Source: a virus. Taken from it: DNA of 64,000 nt. Below the pieces are notes generated by a model, which saw only the letters and a list, made by a program, of their open reading frames with translations, did no database searches and had not been told where the DNA came from. The DNA is taken from positions 62,001 through 126,000 of IMG/VR virus record IMGVR_UViG_3300044611_001552. One strand, given 5' to 3'. Shown piece after piece: positions 46,527 to 54,091 of this stretch (within the stretch, counting starts at the first letter, position 1; every line of letters starts with the position of its first letter). A program made the position numbers and the translations under genes.

Positions 46527-47798
46527 ATGGTTGATAAAATAACTACACAGAAAAGAACCAACCAGTACGGTGGAAACTATTCTAGCGACGAATATAACGC
46601 AAGAGTGGAAGAGAATTATCAAGATCTTGTTTATTTATACAATAAATATAATTTAATAGATAAAAAAATAAATGATTATTTTGGAAGATTAGTTAAAGAC
46701 CATATATTTTTAACGCAAGCAGTCAGAGATGCAGAAGACAGACTGAAGGCTTTAGAAGCCTCAGAAAAGATGCTGTCTATACATTCTATGTCTCAGATTG
46801 AAAACTCAAGGTTTGCTGGACTTACCAATTATGCGATACCAAATGCTGAGCAGTTAAGCTTTAACTCAATATATAACTTTATAACACTCCCATATGTTTC
46901 TGCCTCCTCTATATCAACCCTTAAATCGTACGCATCGGATGGAAAGCAAGTGGTTCCTGATTATATTAACTTTAATATAGTCAGCAATTCAAACATAGAT
47001 GCTCCAGGAGCCGTCTTGGATACAACCCCACCTTACTTTAGCCTATATGACACATACGACAAGGTTTGGTCAAGGTCGGTTATATCAGAAACTGCTGACC
47101 CACAAGGTGCAGGAATGTATTTTTATGTAAGAGTTCCACAAAATATTCCTAATCAAAAGATTAATAATATAAGATTTACACCCTATCCAATAAACTCAGT
47201 AGACATCCTTTCTGTAGAGTATACAAAGAACCCTACAGCAACGTTATCTCAATCAGATGGTTGGAGACCACTCAACGAACTTTCTTTATATAACGACGAT
47301 ACCAATGCTGTTGGGTACGTGGCTCCAGGTGGTTGGAATAGGGCTGTCAATTCAGACGCCGTGCTGGGTGCTGGACCATTATACTTTAATGTTAACATTC
47401 AACAGACAGACAACAGACCAGTCACAGCAGTTAGAATATTAATGAGACAGAGAAATTACTTTCAAGAAAACAACAAGTTCATATATACATATGGTCTTTC
47501 AGATCTTGACATCAGAGTCGATAAGTATTTGCCACAAGGCAAGGCTTTTATTAAATTTACTGCTCCAGAAAATACTTTAATTAATACTGTCTCAAGTGTA
47601 ACCCCTAAGCTTTACAACGTTCCACTAAGTTTAATAGACCTATGCTTCGACTATAGGGTATTGTATCCGACTTCTGGAGGAGGATATAGTGAGTCACCGC
47701 AGGGTGGATCATCTAGCATATGGGTTGAGGTAAGCCTGGCTCAGCTAGATGATGGAACAGTCCCCGTATTGTCTGATTTGATAATCAAATACACTTAA
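46527..47798 (+). CDS. Tail/fibre structural protein, paralogue group member 4
   Basis: 423 residues after a GGAG ribosome site. The N-terminus is helical and includes HIFLTQAVRDAEDRLKALEA, a probable coiled coil. It is followed by beta-rich sequence with INNIRFTPYPINSVDILSV, the same strand pattern as in the genes at 38706 and 41328 but in a shorter protein. It closes the run of fibre genes; a 56-base gap with its own strong ribosome site follows. No catalytic motif and no in-frame CGG. Confidence 0.78.
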   Translation: MVDKITTQKRTNQYGGNYSSDEYNARVEENYQDLVYLYNKYNLIDKKINDYFGRLVKDHIFLTQAVRDAEDRLKALEASEKMLSIHSMSQIENSRFAGLTNYAIPNAEQLSFNSIYNFITLPYVSASSISTLKSYASDGKQVVPDYINFNIVSNSNIDAPGAVLDTTPPYFSLYDTYDKVWSRSVISETADPQGAGMYFYVRVPQNIPNQKINNIRFTPYPINSVDILSVEYTKNPTATLSQSDGWRPLNELSLYNDDTNAVGYVAPGGWNRAVNSDAVLGAGPLYFNVNIQQTDNRPVTAVRILMRQRNYFQENNKFIYTYGLSDLDIRVDKYLPQGKAFIKFTAPENTLINTVSSVTPKLYNVPLSLIDLCFDYRVLYPTSGGGYSESPQGGSSSIWVEVSLAQLDDGTVPVLSDLIIKYT

Positions 47799-47825
47799 TT
47801 CTAGGAAAATTGATTACTATATAAA
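47795..47825 (+). promoter_or_regulatory. Candidate promoter before the 47855 gene
   Basis: In the 56-base gap an AT-rich block contains TATAAA (47820-47825) with a weak TTAATT-like -35 at 47795-47800. It precedes a gene with an optimal AAGGAG (47844-47849) five bases from its ATG. The match is partial, so this is tentative. Confidence 0.3.
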
Positions 47826-47854
47826 TACAAATAACTTAACCACAAGGAGTTAAA

Positions 47855-48466
47855 ATGGCAACTTTTTACGTTGGGCCTAGACCAGTTCTCAAGGGTCGTA
47901 GCACAGCCGATATGGTAAACCCATATAAGGGTACGGCTGGAACATATTCTTTCTACCCCTTATTTGCTAAGGGCCTCCTTGATGGAGCCCCAGACAACCA
48001 TTACGTACCTGGTACTGGAGAGCGTCCTGGTAATAGATTCCTTTCGCAAATATTTAATGGGACCACTCTTTACATTCATCCATTATCTGGCACATTCCCT
48101 GATGGAACAGCCACATACGACGGTGCAAGATTTAAACCAAAAGAGTACAAGGGGTTAGATGGTGCAGTTGCGTTTCCATCTGGTTATGGCCATGCAGATC
48201 GTGTAACTGATTACAGCCTTTATAGCAATTACTTCTTTGATGGAGTAACTTCAGCAGAAATTTTTGCTGCCGGCTTTGGTCACGCAGCCAGAACAGAGGC
48301 ACAAGGTGCTCCAGCTTCGTTTGGTGTATTTAGACCAACAGAGGCTCAGGGCGTAACAAGTTCTAAAATCTTTACAGATGGATATGGACAGGCAAATGAG
48401 ACTGGTGAATATGGAAGAGAAAAAGTTCAAGAGTGGTACGGAGTTCCCTCAGCAAAAGCTCTTTAA
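47855..48466 (+). CDS. Small abundant-type structural protein, unknown
   Basis: 203 residues with the best ribosome binding site in the window (AAGGAG, five bases before ATG). The composition is Gly-, Ala-, Phe- and Tyr-rich and contains a loosely repeated pattern: AVAFPSGYGHADR, FAAGFGHAARTEAQ, FTDGYGQANETG. That suggests two or three copies of a short beta or loop motif. It may be a decoration, head-tail or tail-tube-associated protein; no family is recognised. Its end overlaps a membrane-protein frame and has the zero-frame end CTT TAA (see findings). Confidence 0.76.
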   Translation: MATFYVGPRPVLKGRSTADMVNPYKGTAGTYSFYPLFAKGLLDGAPDNHYVPGTGERPGNRFLSQIFNGTTLYIHPLSGTFPDGTATYDGARFKPKEYKGLDGAVAFPSGYGHADRVTDYSLYSNYFFDGVTSAEIFAAGFGHAARTEAQGAPASFGVFRPTEAQGVTSSKIFTDGYGQANETGEYGREKVQEWYGVPSAKAL

Positions 48467-48719
48467 TTATTATAAAACTCCTTTAGATCTTAAAAAAGAT
48501 GACAGAGTTTCAGGAGCCTATGCCTGGTTAGCAATTGCTGGATTAGTAATCTGCTATGATACATACGCAATAAAAACACAAAATGCCGAAACAATGACAA
48601 GGGCTTTTTGGAGAGCTACAGAATCTCCTCTTAAAGCAGCTTTGCCAATCATGGCATGGGGCGTTTTAACAGCTCATCTTTTAGCTGAAAAGAAAATAAG
48701 AAAAAGATTGTTTGGATAA
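48411..48719 (+). CDS. Small two-helix membrane protein (holin-like or virion membrane protein)
   Basis: 102 residues from ATG 48411, inside the end of the previous gene. Two hydrophobic helices are visible: AYAWLAIAGLVICYDTYAI and ALPIMAWGVLTAHLLA, separated by a short loop with a positive C-terminus (KKIRKRLFG). Small size, two helices and a place at the end of the late operon fit a holin, but similar small membrane proteins of unknown role occur in many phages. The ribosome site (GGTGA) is weak. Alternatively the frame could be a +1 extension of the previous gene at CTT TAA. Confidence 0.65.
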   Translation: MEEKKFKSGTEFPQQKLFNYYKTPLDLKKDDRVSGAYAWLAIAGLVICYDTYAIKTQNAETMTRAFWRATESPLKAALPIMAWGVLTAHLLAEKKIRKRLFG

Positions 48720-48765
48720 TAGATCGTTACAATAGCAAATACAACATATGGGTCGCATGTTTTGT

Positions 48766-48774
48766 TGATATAAT
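48766..48774 (+). promoter_or_regulatory. Extended -10 promoter candidate (TGnTATAAT)
   Basis: TGA TATAAT is a perfect extended -10 element in the longest gene-free stretch of the window (48720-48880). No good -35 is present, which extended -10 promoters tolerate. Transcripts would start near 48781 and run through a hairpin before reaching the gene at 48881. It is placed at the boundary between the virion genes and the metabolism/replication genes. Confidence 0.5.
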
Positions 48775-48798
48775 AGTCAGCAAGGCGAGACCAGTAAT

Positions 48799-48832
48799 CA
48801 ATCCCGTCAATTTTATGACGGGATTGTTCATT
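48799..48832 (+). terminator. Rho-independent terminator-like hairpin
   Basis: A perfect 11-bp inverted repeat (CAATCCCGTCA and TGACGGGATTG) with a 6-base loop ATTTTA, followed by a T-rich TTCATTT. It probably ends the late transcript after the membrane-protein gene. Because the extended -10 lies upstream of it, it could also act as an attenuator for the downstream operon. Confidence 0.65.
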
Positions 48833-48880
48833 TAATGGGCAAGTTGATAGGTTTTTCTGGTTTTAGATAGGTAGTAATAG

Positions 48881-49588
48881 GTGTCAAAAGGTTTATTAGA
48901 AAAAACAATAGAAGAAAATTCTTTATCACAAGAATTAGCAGACGAATATTTAAAAATATATATTGCCGACATAGATTGGGTTCCACATATCATAAAGTTG
49001 TGGAACAATTTTTATAATAAATCCAAAGATAAAGAGCAAGCAAATGAGATGGTTAAAAAAGCTATATCATGTGCAATCCTTTTGCCAGTAATTGATAATA
49101 CAACGATTCCGAATCCTCCACATAGGCTTTTATTTTGGTGTACAGGATGGGTTCAATTTAATGAAAGAGATTGGTTTTCTTTATTCAAAGAGACAATCGA
49201 AAAAGATCTTGAAGTTAAAAATTATAGAAAAGAAGTTATTAAATCTGGTATTATAGATCCGATAGATTACTCCCCAATGAGTAGACAAGCTTTTAACTGG
49301 CTTTACGAAAGAGCATATAACTCTGGTGAAATTACAGAAGAAAATAAAACAGTAGTCACAGAAAAGTTAAAGAATATTGTAAGAATATATGGTGGTGCAG
49401 TCGTATGCAGTATCTTTATAAATCATGAAAACTTTTTAGAAAAAGTTATTAATTGGAGAAGTGGGTACTTCTTTGAAAAACAAATACATAGAGCTTATAC
49501 AGTAGAAAAAATTAACAAAATCAAAAACATGGAATTTAGAAAAACTAATTCTGATTATATAAAGAAACCAAACAAGGAGATAAAATGA
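48881..49588 (+). CDS. Unknown protein preceding ribonucleotide reductase
   Basis: 235 residues from GTG 48881; no ATG in the first 60 codons gives a better start, and the upstream sequence is only weakly purine-rich. The protein is helical, with several Trp residues (IDWVPHIIKLWNNFY, FWCTGWVQFNERDWFS) and a Lys-rich C-terminus. No family is recognised. Its last codons overlap the RNR start (AAAATGA), so the two are coupled. It is the first gene after the terminator and extended -10, hence the head of the metabolism operon. Confidence 0.74.
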   Translation: MSKGLLEKTIEENSLSQELADEYLKIYIADIDWVPHIIKLWNNFYNKSKDKEQANEMVKKAISCAILLPVIDNTTIPNPPHRLLFWCTGWVQFNERDWFSLFKETIEKDLEVKNYRKEVIKSGIIDPIDYSPMSRQAFNWLYERAYNSGEITEENKTVVTEKLKNIVRIYGGAVVCSIFINHENFLEKVINWRSGYFFEKQIHRAYTVEKINKIKNMEFRKTNSDYIKKPNKEIK

Positions 49589-51675
49589 CAATCGCTACAC
49601 AAGAAGAGCAACAGGTACCAAATACAAAATCAATTTCAATGTATTCTTTTAAGGTTTCTGACGATTTTGTTGAGCAGTATCGCCAAAAAAGAGCACCTTT
49701 TGGGTACGTAGATGCTGGAGGCAACTCTGTTGGGGAGATCACCTTTCTTCGCACATATTCAAGAATTAAAGAAGATGGCACAAAAGAAACTTGGACAGAT
49801 GTTTGCGAACGAGTAATTAATGGCATGTACTCATTGCAGAAAGATCACTGCAAAAAAAGCAGACTTCCGTGGAATGACGCAAAAGCACAAGCTTCTGCAA
49901 AAGAAGCCTTTGATCGTTTGTTTAATTTGAAATGGACACCACCAGGACGTGGCTTATGGATGATGGGCACAAATATAGTTAATGTGCAAAAGAACTCAGC
50001 AGCACTGCAGAACTGTGCATTTGTTAGCACGGTTGAGATGACAAAGCATAATCCAGCAAAGCCGTTTGGATTCCTAATGGAAGCATCAATGCTGGGTGTT
50101 GGTGTTGGCTTTGATGATAAGGGTGCAGATAAAGACTTCGTTATATATGAACCAAATAAACCAGAAATCGTAGAGACCATAGAAGATAGCAGAGAAGGCT
50201 GGAGAGATTCAACTGTCACTCTTATTAATTCTTACTTAAAGCCTGATCAAAATCCAATGTCATTTAATTATGATGAGATAAGACCACTCGGTACTCCCAT
50301 TAAAACTTTTGGAGGTACAGCTTCTGGGCCAGCACCACTTGTTAAACTTCACACAGCCATTAGAAAGATTTTTAAAAATCGTAATGGGGAAAGACTTACA
50401 AGAAAAGATATTGCAGATATAGGAAACCTTATTGGTGTTTGTGTTGTTTCTGGAAATGTTCGTCGTTCTGCTGAACTACTAATAGGTAGAATAGATGATC
50501 AGAACTTTCTTAACTTAAAGAACGCAGAGGTATTTCCTGAAAGAAACTCTTATGATTCAGAAAACCCTGGTTGGGGTTGGATGTCAAATAATTCAGTTGA
50601 AGTTTCTGTTGGCCAAGATCTTTCTCCAATAGTAGATGGTATATCACGAAATGGTGAGCCAGGAGTAATATGGATGGATATGGCAAGAAAGTATGGAAGA
50701 CTTGCTGATCCGGCTAACAATAAAGACCATAGAGTTTCTGGATTCAATCCATGTGCCGAGCAGTCTTTGGAGTCTTACGAGTGCTGTACACTTGTTGAAA
50801 CATATCTTGGTAGACATGATTCGATAGAGGACTATAAGAGAACCTTAAAGTTTGCCTACCTATATGCAAAAACTGTTACGCTTTTACCAACACACTGGGA
50901 AGAAACAAACGCGATCATGCAAAGAAATAGAAGAATTGGAACATCAATGTCTGGTGTTGCAGACTTTGCAGACAACAACGGTATGCCAGTCTTAAGAGAT
51001 TGGATGGATGAAGGATATAAGACAATCCAAAGATACGACAATGTCTACTCAGAGTGGCTTGGTATTCGTGAGTCAATCAAAATGACAACGATCAAACCAT
51101 CCGGTACTGTGTCCATTCTTGCTGGAGAGTCTCCAGGAGTTCACTGGACTCCAGGTGGCAAGTTCTTCAATAGAACGATTAGATTCTCAAATGACGACCC
51201 AATGCTTCCATTATTTAGAATGGCCAACTATAGGGTAGAGCCAGCATCAGAGTCTCCAGATACTACGTCTGTTGTGTATTTTCCAATTAAATCTGGATCC
51301 AATAGATCGGAAAAAGATGTAACTATCTTTGAAAAAATTGCCTTAGCAGCTGCTGCTCAAAGATATTGGTCTGACAATTCTGTTTCTGTGACAGTTTCAT
51401 TTGATAAAGATAAAGAAAAACATCATGTTGGGACGGTCCTGCATATGTATGATGGTCAGTTAAAGACTGTGTCATTTTTAGCTAGTGGAAACGACACGTA
51501 CCCTCAGATGCCGTATACTCAGATAGAAGAGTCTGAGTATGTCGAAGCAGGAAATAACTTATTCCCCATAGATTTAACTGGCGTGTATGCAGGTATGGCT
51601 GCAGACGCAATAGGCGAATCATACTGCACAACAGACTCTTGCGAAATAAAGTTTATAAAAGAAAACAGTAAGTAA
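49585..51675 (+). CDS. nrdJ: Adenosylcobalamin-dependent (class II) ribonucleoside-triphosphate reductase
   Basis: 696 residues, typical of monomeric RTPR-type class II enzymes, which reduce ribonucleotides to deoxyribonucleotides for phage DNA synthesis. Visible landmarks: LQNCAFVST (active-site Cys about residue 144), GVCVVSGNVRRSAELLIG (about 283), FNPCAEQSLESYECC (radical-site Cys and Glu, about 386), KPSGTVSILAGESPGVHW (about 503) and a C-terminal Cys pair YCTTDSCEI (about 679) for thioredoxin-type reduction. It lies in a cluster with ThyX and dCMP deaminase, forming a dNTP-supply module. Use of cobalamin would avoid dependence on oxygen. No in-frame CGG. Confidence 0.93.
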   Translation: MTIATQEEQQVPNTKSISMYSFKVSDDFVEQYRQKRAPFGYVDAGGNSVGEITFLRTYSRIKEDGTKETWTDVCERVINGMYSLQKDHCKKSRLPWNDAKAQASAKEAFDRLFNLKWTPPGRGLWMMGTNIVNVQKNSAALQNCAFVSTVEMTKHNPAKPFGFLMEASMLGVGVGFDDKGADKDFVIYEPNKPEIVETIEDSREGWRDSTVTLINSYLKPDQNPMSFNYDEIRPLGTPIKTFGGTASGPAPLVKLHTAIRKIFKNRNGERLTRKDIADIGNLIGVCVVSGNVRRSAELLIGRIDDQNFLNLKNAEVFPERNSYDSENPGWGWMSNNSVEVSVGQDLSPIVDGISRNGEPGVIWMDMARKYGRLADPANNKDHRVSGFNPCAEQSLESYECCTLVETYLGRHDSIEDYKRTLKFAYLYAKTVTLLPTHWEETNAIMQRNRRIGTSMSGVADFADNNGMPVLRDWMDEGYKTIQRYDNVYSEWLGIRESIKMTTIKPSGTVSILAGESPGVHWTPGGKFFNRTIRFSNDDPMLPLFRMANYRVEPASESPDTTSVVYFPIKSGSNRSEKDVTIFEKIALAAAAQRYWSDNSVSVTVSFDKDKEKHHVGTVLHMYDGQLKTVSFLASGNDTYPQMPYTQIEESEYVEAGNNLFPIDLTGVYAGMAADAIGESYCTTDSCEIKFIKENSK

Positions 51676-51676
51676 C

Positions 51677-52048
51677 ATGGGCGATTTTGAAGATGATATT
51701 GATAAAATCTTTTCTGAAATAGCTAAAAACGAAAAAATAGAAAACGTTGAAAAAATAGTTAACGAAGAAAAAATAGAACATATAAAAAAATATTTAAATA
51801 TAATACAATCTTTAAATCATACATCTATATATATTAATGATATAGTTATTGATCTTATATTAGACCCTGAATTTTCAATAGAAAAAGACATTGCAGATTC
51901 TATAGATGATATTTATACGTTTTCAGAAGACCTTCAAGATATGATAGTAAATAAGTACAAAGACATAGATCTAGATTCCTATGTTGATATGATGTATGAT
52001 GACATAGACACAGATGATTATGAAACAGGTGACGATTATGAAGAATGA
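51677..52048 (+). CDS. Acidic unknown protein
   Basis: 123 residues, very acidic (C-terminus dominated by Asp, Glu and Tyr) and rich in Ile. It starts one base after the RNR stop and overlaps the ThyX start by 11 bases, so it is translationally tied to both. No motif is recognised. Strong acidity and a helical pattern would suit a DNA-mimic or a small protein-binding regulator, but nothing in the sequence proves that. Confidence 0.7.
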   Translation: MGDFEDDIDKIFSEIAKNEKIENVEKIVNEEKIEHIKKYLNIIQSLNHTSIYINDIVIDLILDPEFSIEKDIADSIDDIYTFSEDLQDMIVNKYKDIDLDSYVDMMYDDIDTDDYETGDDYEE

Positions 52049-52805
52049 TTTTATAGAAATGAAAGTAATAGAACCAGATGTTGTTAGTAAGGAAACACTT
52101 ACAGAGAACGAGGGTACAATCAAAGTCCTAAATAATGGTTACGTAAGACTTGTAGACTATATGGGTAGTGATATTTCCGTAGTAAATGCAGCGAGAGCGT
52201 CTTTTGCAAAAGAAAATAGAACAAATGAACTTACGACACAAGACGCAAGACTGATCAACTTTCTCGCAAGAGAAAATCATATGTCACCATTTAGACACGC
52301 TTTTATGACCTTTGAGTTTAAAGCTCCACTTATGGTTGCTAGACAGCATTGGAAGTATGTTGTTGGTTCTGATCACACAATGGATGCGTGGAACGAATCT
52401 TCAAGAAGATATATAACTATGGAACCAGACTTTTATGTTCCTGAACCAGATGAGTGGAGAATGGCTTCAGAAGATAAAAAACAAGGTTCTTCTGGATTAG
52501 TTGGTCCTTGGACAGGTTCTGTTTTTACAACTGAACTAAGAAGATATATTGAGTCTGGCGAAGCTCTTTACAAGATGGCTATGGATAATGGAATAGCTCC
52601 TGAACAAGCTAGATTATTTTTGCCTGCGTACTCATTAAATGTCATTTATAGATGGTCGTGCAGTCTTCAGTCTGTAGCGTTGTTCCTATCGCAAAGAATG
52701 GCAGAAGAGTCGCAGGTAGAAATACAACACTACGCTGATGCAGTTTATAGGTTGGTACAGCCTGTTTATCCAGTTTCTCTCTCATGTCTAATAGGATCTA
52801 AGTAA
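52038..52805 (+). CDS. thyX: Flavin-dependent thymidylate synthase
   Basis: 255 residues from ATG 52038 (an upstream in-frame start at 52014 lies deep in the previous gene). The fold is clear: VVNAARASFAKENRT, LINFLARENHMSPFRH, then the active-site region ARQHWKY (about residue 100) and WNESSRRYI (about 118). It makes dTMP from dUMP using FADH2 and methylenetetrahydrofolate. The classical RHR signature is altered: after RQH the sequence runs WKYVVGSDHTMDAW before NESSRRY, several residues longer than usual. Neighbouring RNR and dCMP deaminase complete a thymidylate pathway. Confidence 0.9.
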   Translation: MKNDFIEMKVIEPDVVSKETLTENEGTIKVLNNGYVRLVDYMGSDISVVNAARASFAKENRTNELTTQDARLINFLARENHMSPFRHAFMTFEFKAPLMVARQHWKYVVGSDHTMDAWNESSRRYITMEPDFYVPEPDEWRMASEDKKQGSSGLVGPWTGSVFTTELRRYIESGEALYKMAMDNGIAPEQARLFLPAYSLNVIYRWSCSLQSVALFLSQRMAEESQVEIQHYADAVYRLVQPVYPVSLSCLIGSK

Positions 52806-52966
52806 TGCAGTTTATTTCTTTACTCATATTTGCTTTGTTAATTAATTGGATTTGTTCACTTAATAATTCAATTAGGGAAGAAACAGATAAAAATACTAAA
52901 TATATTTTAATAGTATTGTCGCTTATTGTTGGATTTTTTTCTGGTTTAATATTATATTTGATATGA
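52805..52966 (+). CDS. 53-residue membrane protein
   Basis: A small gene starting at an ATG that overlaps the ThyX stop (TAATG) and ending in a TGA that overlaps the next ATG (ATGA). It encodes two hydrophobic helices: FISLLIFALLINWICSL near the N-terminus and YILIVLSLIVGFFSGLILYL near the C-terminus, joined by a charged loop. Perfect coupling on both sides and the regular membrane pattern support a real gene. Function unknown; small phage membrane proteins of this kind are often inner-membrane or lysis-timing components, which is only a possibility here. Confidence 0.75.
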   Translation: MQFISLLIFALLINWICSLNNSIREETDKNTKYILIVLSLIVGFFSGLILYLI

Positions 52967-53424
52967 GTATCACAAAAAAAGATCTCCAATATATGGAGCT
53001 ATGTAGAACCGCTGCTAATATATTTTCTACGTGCGGAAAAAAGCAGTATGCAGCTGTACTTTTGGATAAACACGGACATATAGTTGGTTTTGGATACAAT
53101 GGTGGACCCAAGAATTATAAGCACTGTAAAGATGGTGGCTGTCCAAGGCTCCAACAAGATAGTCTAAATGGTTCCGTATACGATAATTGTATATCAGTAC
53201 ACGCCGAACAAAACGCTATAATACACTGTGATTACAGTTCGGAACCAGAAAAAATTTATGTTAATGGACCACCCTGTTTCGGCTGCGCTAAGCTAATATG
53301 TAATACAACGATCAAAAAAGTAGTTTGTTTTAAAGACTCTAACTATAAAGATTGGCCTAGAATAAAAGAATATTTTGACAAAGCTTCCATTGAAGTAGTG
53401 GAAATAGAAAAAGAAAGCGTATAA
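52963..53424 (+). CDS. dCMP/cytidine deaminase family protein
   Basis: 153 residues with the zinc deaminase signature: HAEQNAII (about residues 79-86) supplies the His ligand and catalytic Glu, and PPCFGCAKLIC (about 103-113) supplies the two Cys ligands. An N-terminal substrate loop (CGKKQYAAVLLDKHGHIVGF) matches the deoxycytidylate deaminase group (ComEB-like). It would convert dCMP to dUMP for the neighbouring ThyX. It starts within the stop of the small membrane gene and ends overlapping the next ATG. Confidence 0.9.
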   Translation: MSITKKDLQYMELCRTAANIFSTCGKKQYAAVLLDKHGHIVGFGYNGGPKNYKHCKDGGCPRLQQDSLNGSVYDNCISVHAEQNAIIHCDYSSEPEKIYVNGPPCFGCAKLICNTTIKKVVCFKDSNYKDWPRIKEYFDKASIEVVEIEKESV

Positions 53425-53621
53425 TGCCAGCATCAAAGCTTAATTATATAGTAGTATACGAAGGTGTCAGCCAGGTTTATGGTTGTTCATCTAAAAAAAT
53501 AGCAGTAGAATCTCCACCACCAGCTGGTGTAGATCCAAATACAAAAAAAATATTATTTGTTACATTTGAACCAGACACAAATGATCTTTGTGTCTATAAA
53601 GTAGAAGAAGAAAATGAGTAA
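53424..53621 (+). CDS. Small unknown protein
   Basis: 65 residues, starting on the last base of the deaminase stop (TAATG). It is a compact beta-type sequence (LNYIVVYEGVSQVYG, ILFVTFEPDTNDLCVYKV) ending in a Glu-rich tail. No family recognised. It overlaps the next gene by eight bases, as is usual in this operon. Confidence 0.65.
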   Translation: MPASKLNYIVVYEGVSQVYGCSSKKIAVESPPPAGVDPNTKKILFVTFEPDTNDLCVYKVEEENE

Positions 53622-53859
53622 GAAATTAAATTCAAAAAAGAAAGTAAACATTAGACTTAAGCCACACGAGTCTTATTTAGTTGCTACAGCAGATTGGTTT
53701 ATAGCAGCTGCTGAAGTATTTGAATCTTTATCCAAAAAAGAAGAAGATAAAGATACTAAACAACAATATATAGAAATCGCAGCTTTTATTAGGTCTAACG
53801 TAGAGCAAAATTATTTTGACCCTTCTTATATGAATGATGATGATGAAGACTGGAACTAA
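53614..53859 (+). CDS. Small unknown protein
   Basis: 81 residues with a Lys-rich N-terminus, a predicted long helix in the middle (SYLVATADWFIAAAEVFESL) and an acidic Asp-rich C-terminus. It overlaps its neighbours on both sides. No conserved motif is recognised; the alternating basic and acidic ends suggest a small interaction protein, unproven. Confidence 0.65.
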   Translation: MSKKLNSKKKVNIRLKPHESYLVATADWFIAAAEVFESLSKKEEDKDTKQQYIEIAAFIRSNVEQNYFDPSYMNDDDEDWN

Positions 53860-54091
53860 AACATTAATTTTTGTATCAGCTTTGTGCGGAATGTATACAG
53901 CACTGAAATACTCAAAGCCTAAGAAAAATCACACCGTAGATACAGAATCAGATCCATCAAAGTTTGGAAACAGACTTAAAGAATTCTTTTTTGAAGAAGA
54001 CTTAACAAATGCCATACAACAGTATCTATCTTTAATAGATGCAGGCCTTAACCCTAAAGACGCTTACGAAATAGTTAGGACAAAAATATGA
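53834..54091 (+). CDS. Small membrane-anchored unknown protein
   Basis: Up to 85 residues. Four consecutive in-frame ATGs (53834, 53837, 53840, 53843) make the start uncertain; starting at 53843 leaves 82 residues. A short hydrophobic N-terminal helix (TLIFVSALCGMYTALKY) could be a membrane anchor, followed by a charged region and an amphipathic helix near the end (GLNPKDAYEIV). Its stop overlaps the glycosyltransferase ATG. No family recognised. Confidence 0.62.
   Translation: MMMMKTGTKTLIFVSALCGMYTALKYSKPKKNHTVDTESDPSKFGNRLKEFFFEEDLTNAIQQYLSLIDAGLNPKDAYEIVRTKI

Noticed and set aside
48720-48880. tRNA gene in the longest gap, possibly the CGG decoder
   Set aside because: No cloverleaf, no T-arm consensus and no CCA-ready acceptor could be drawn; the region holds a promoter-like element and a terminator hairpin only.
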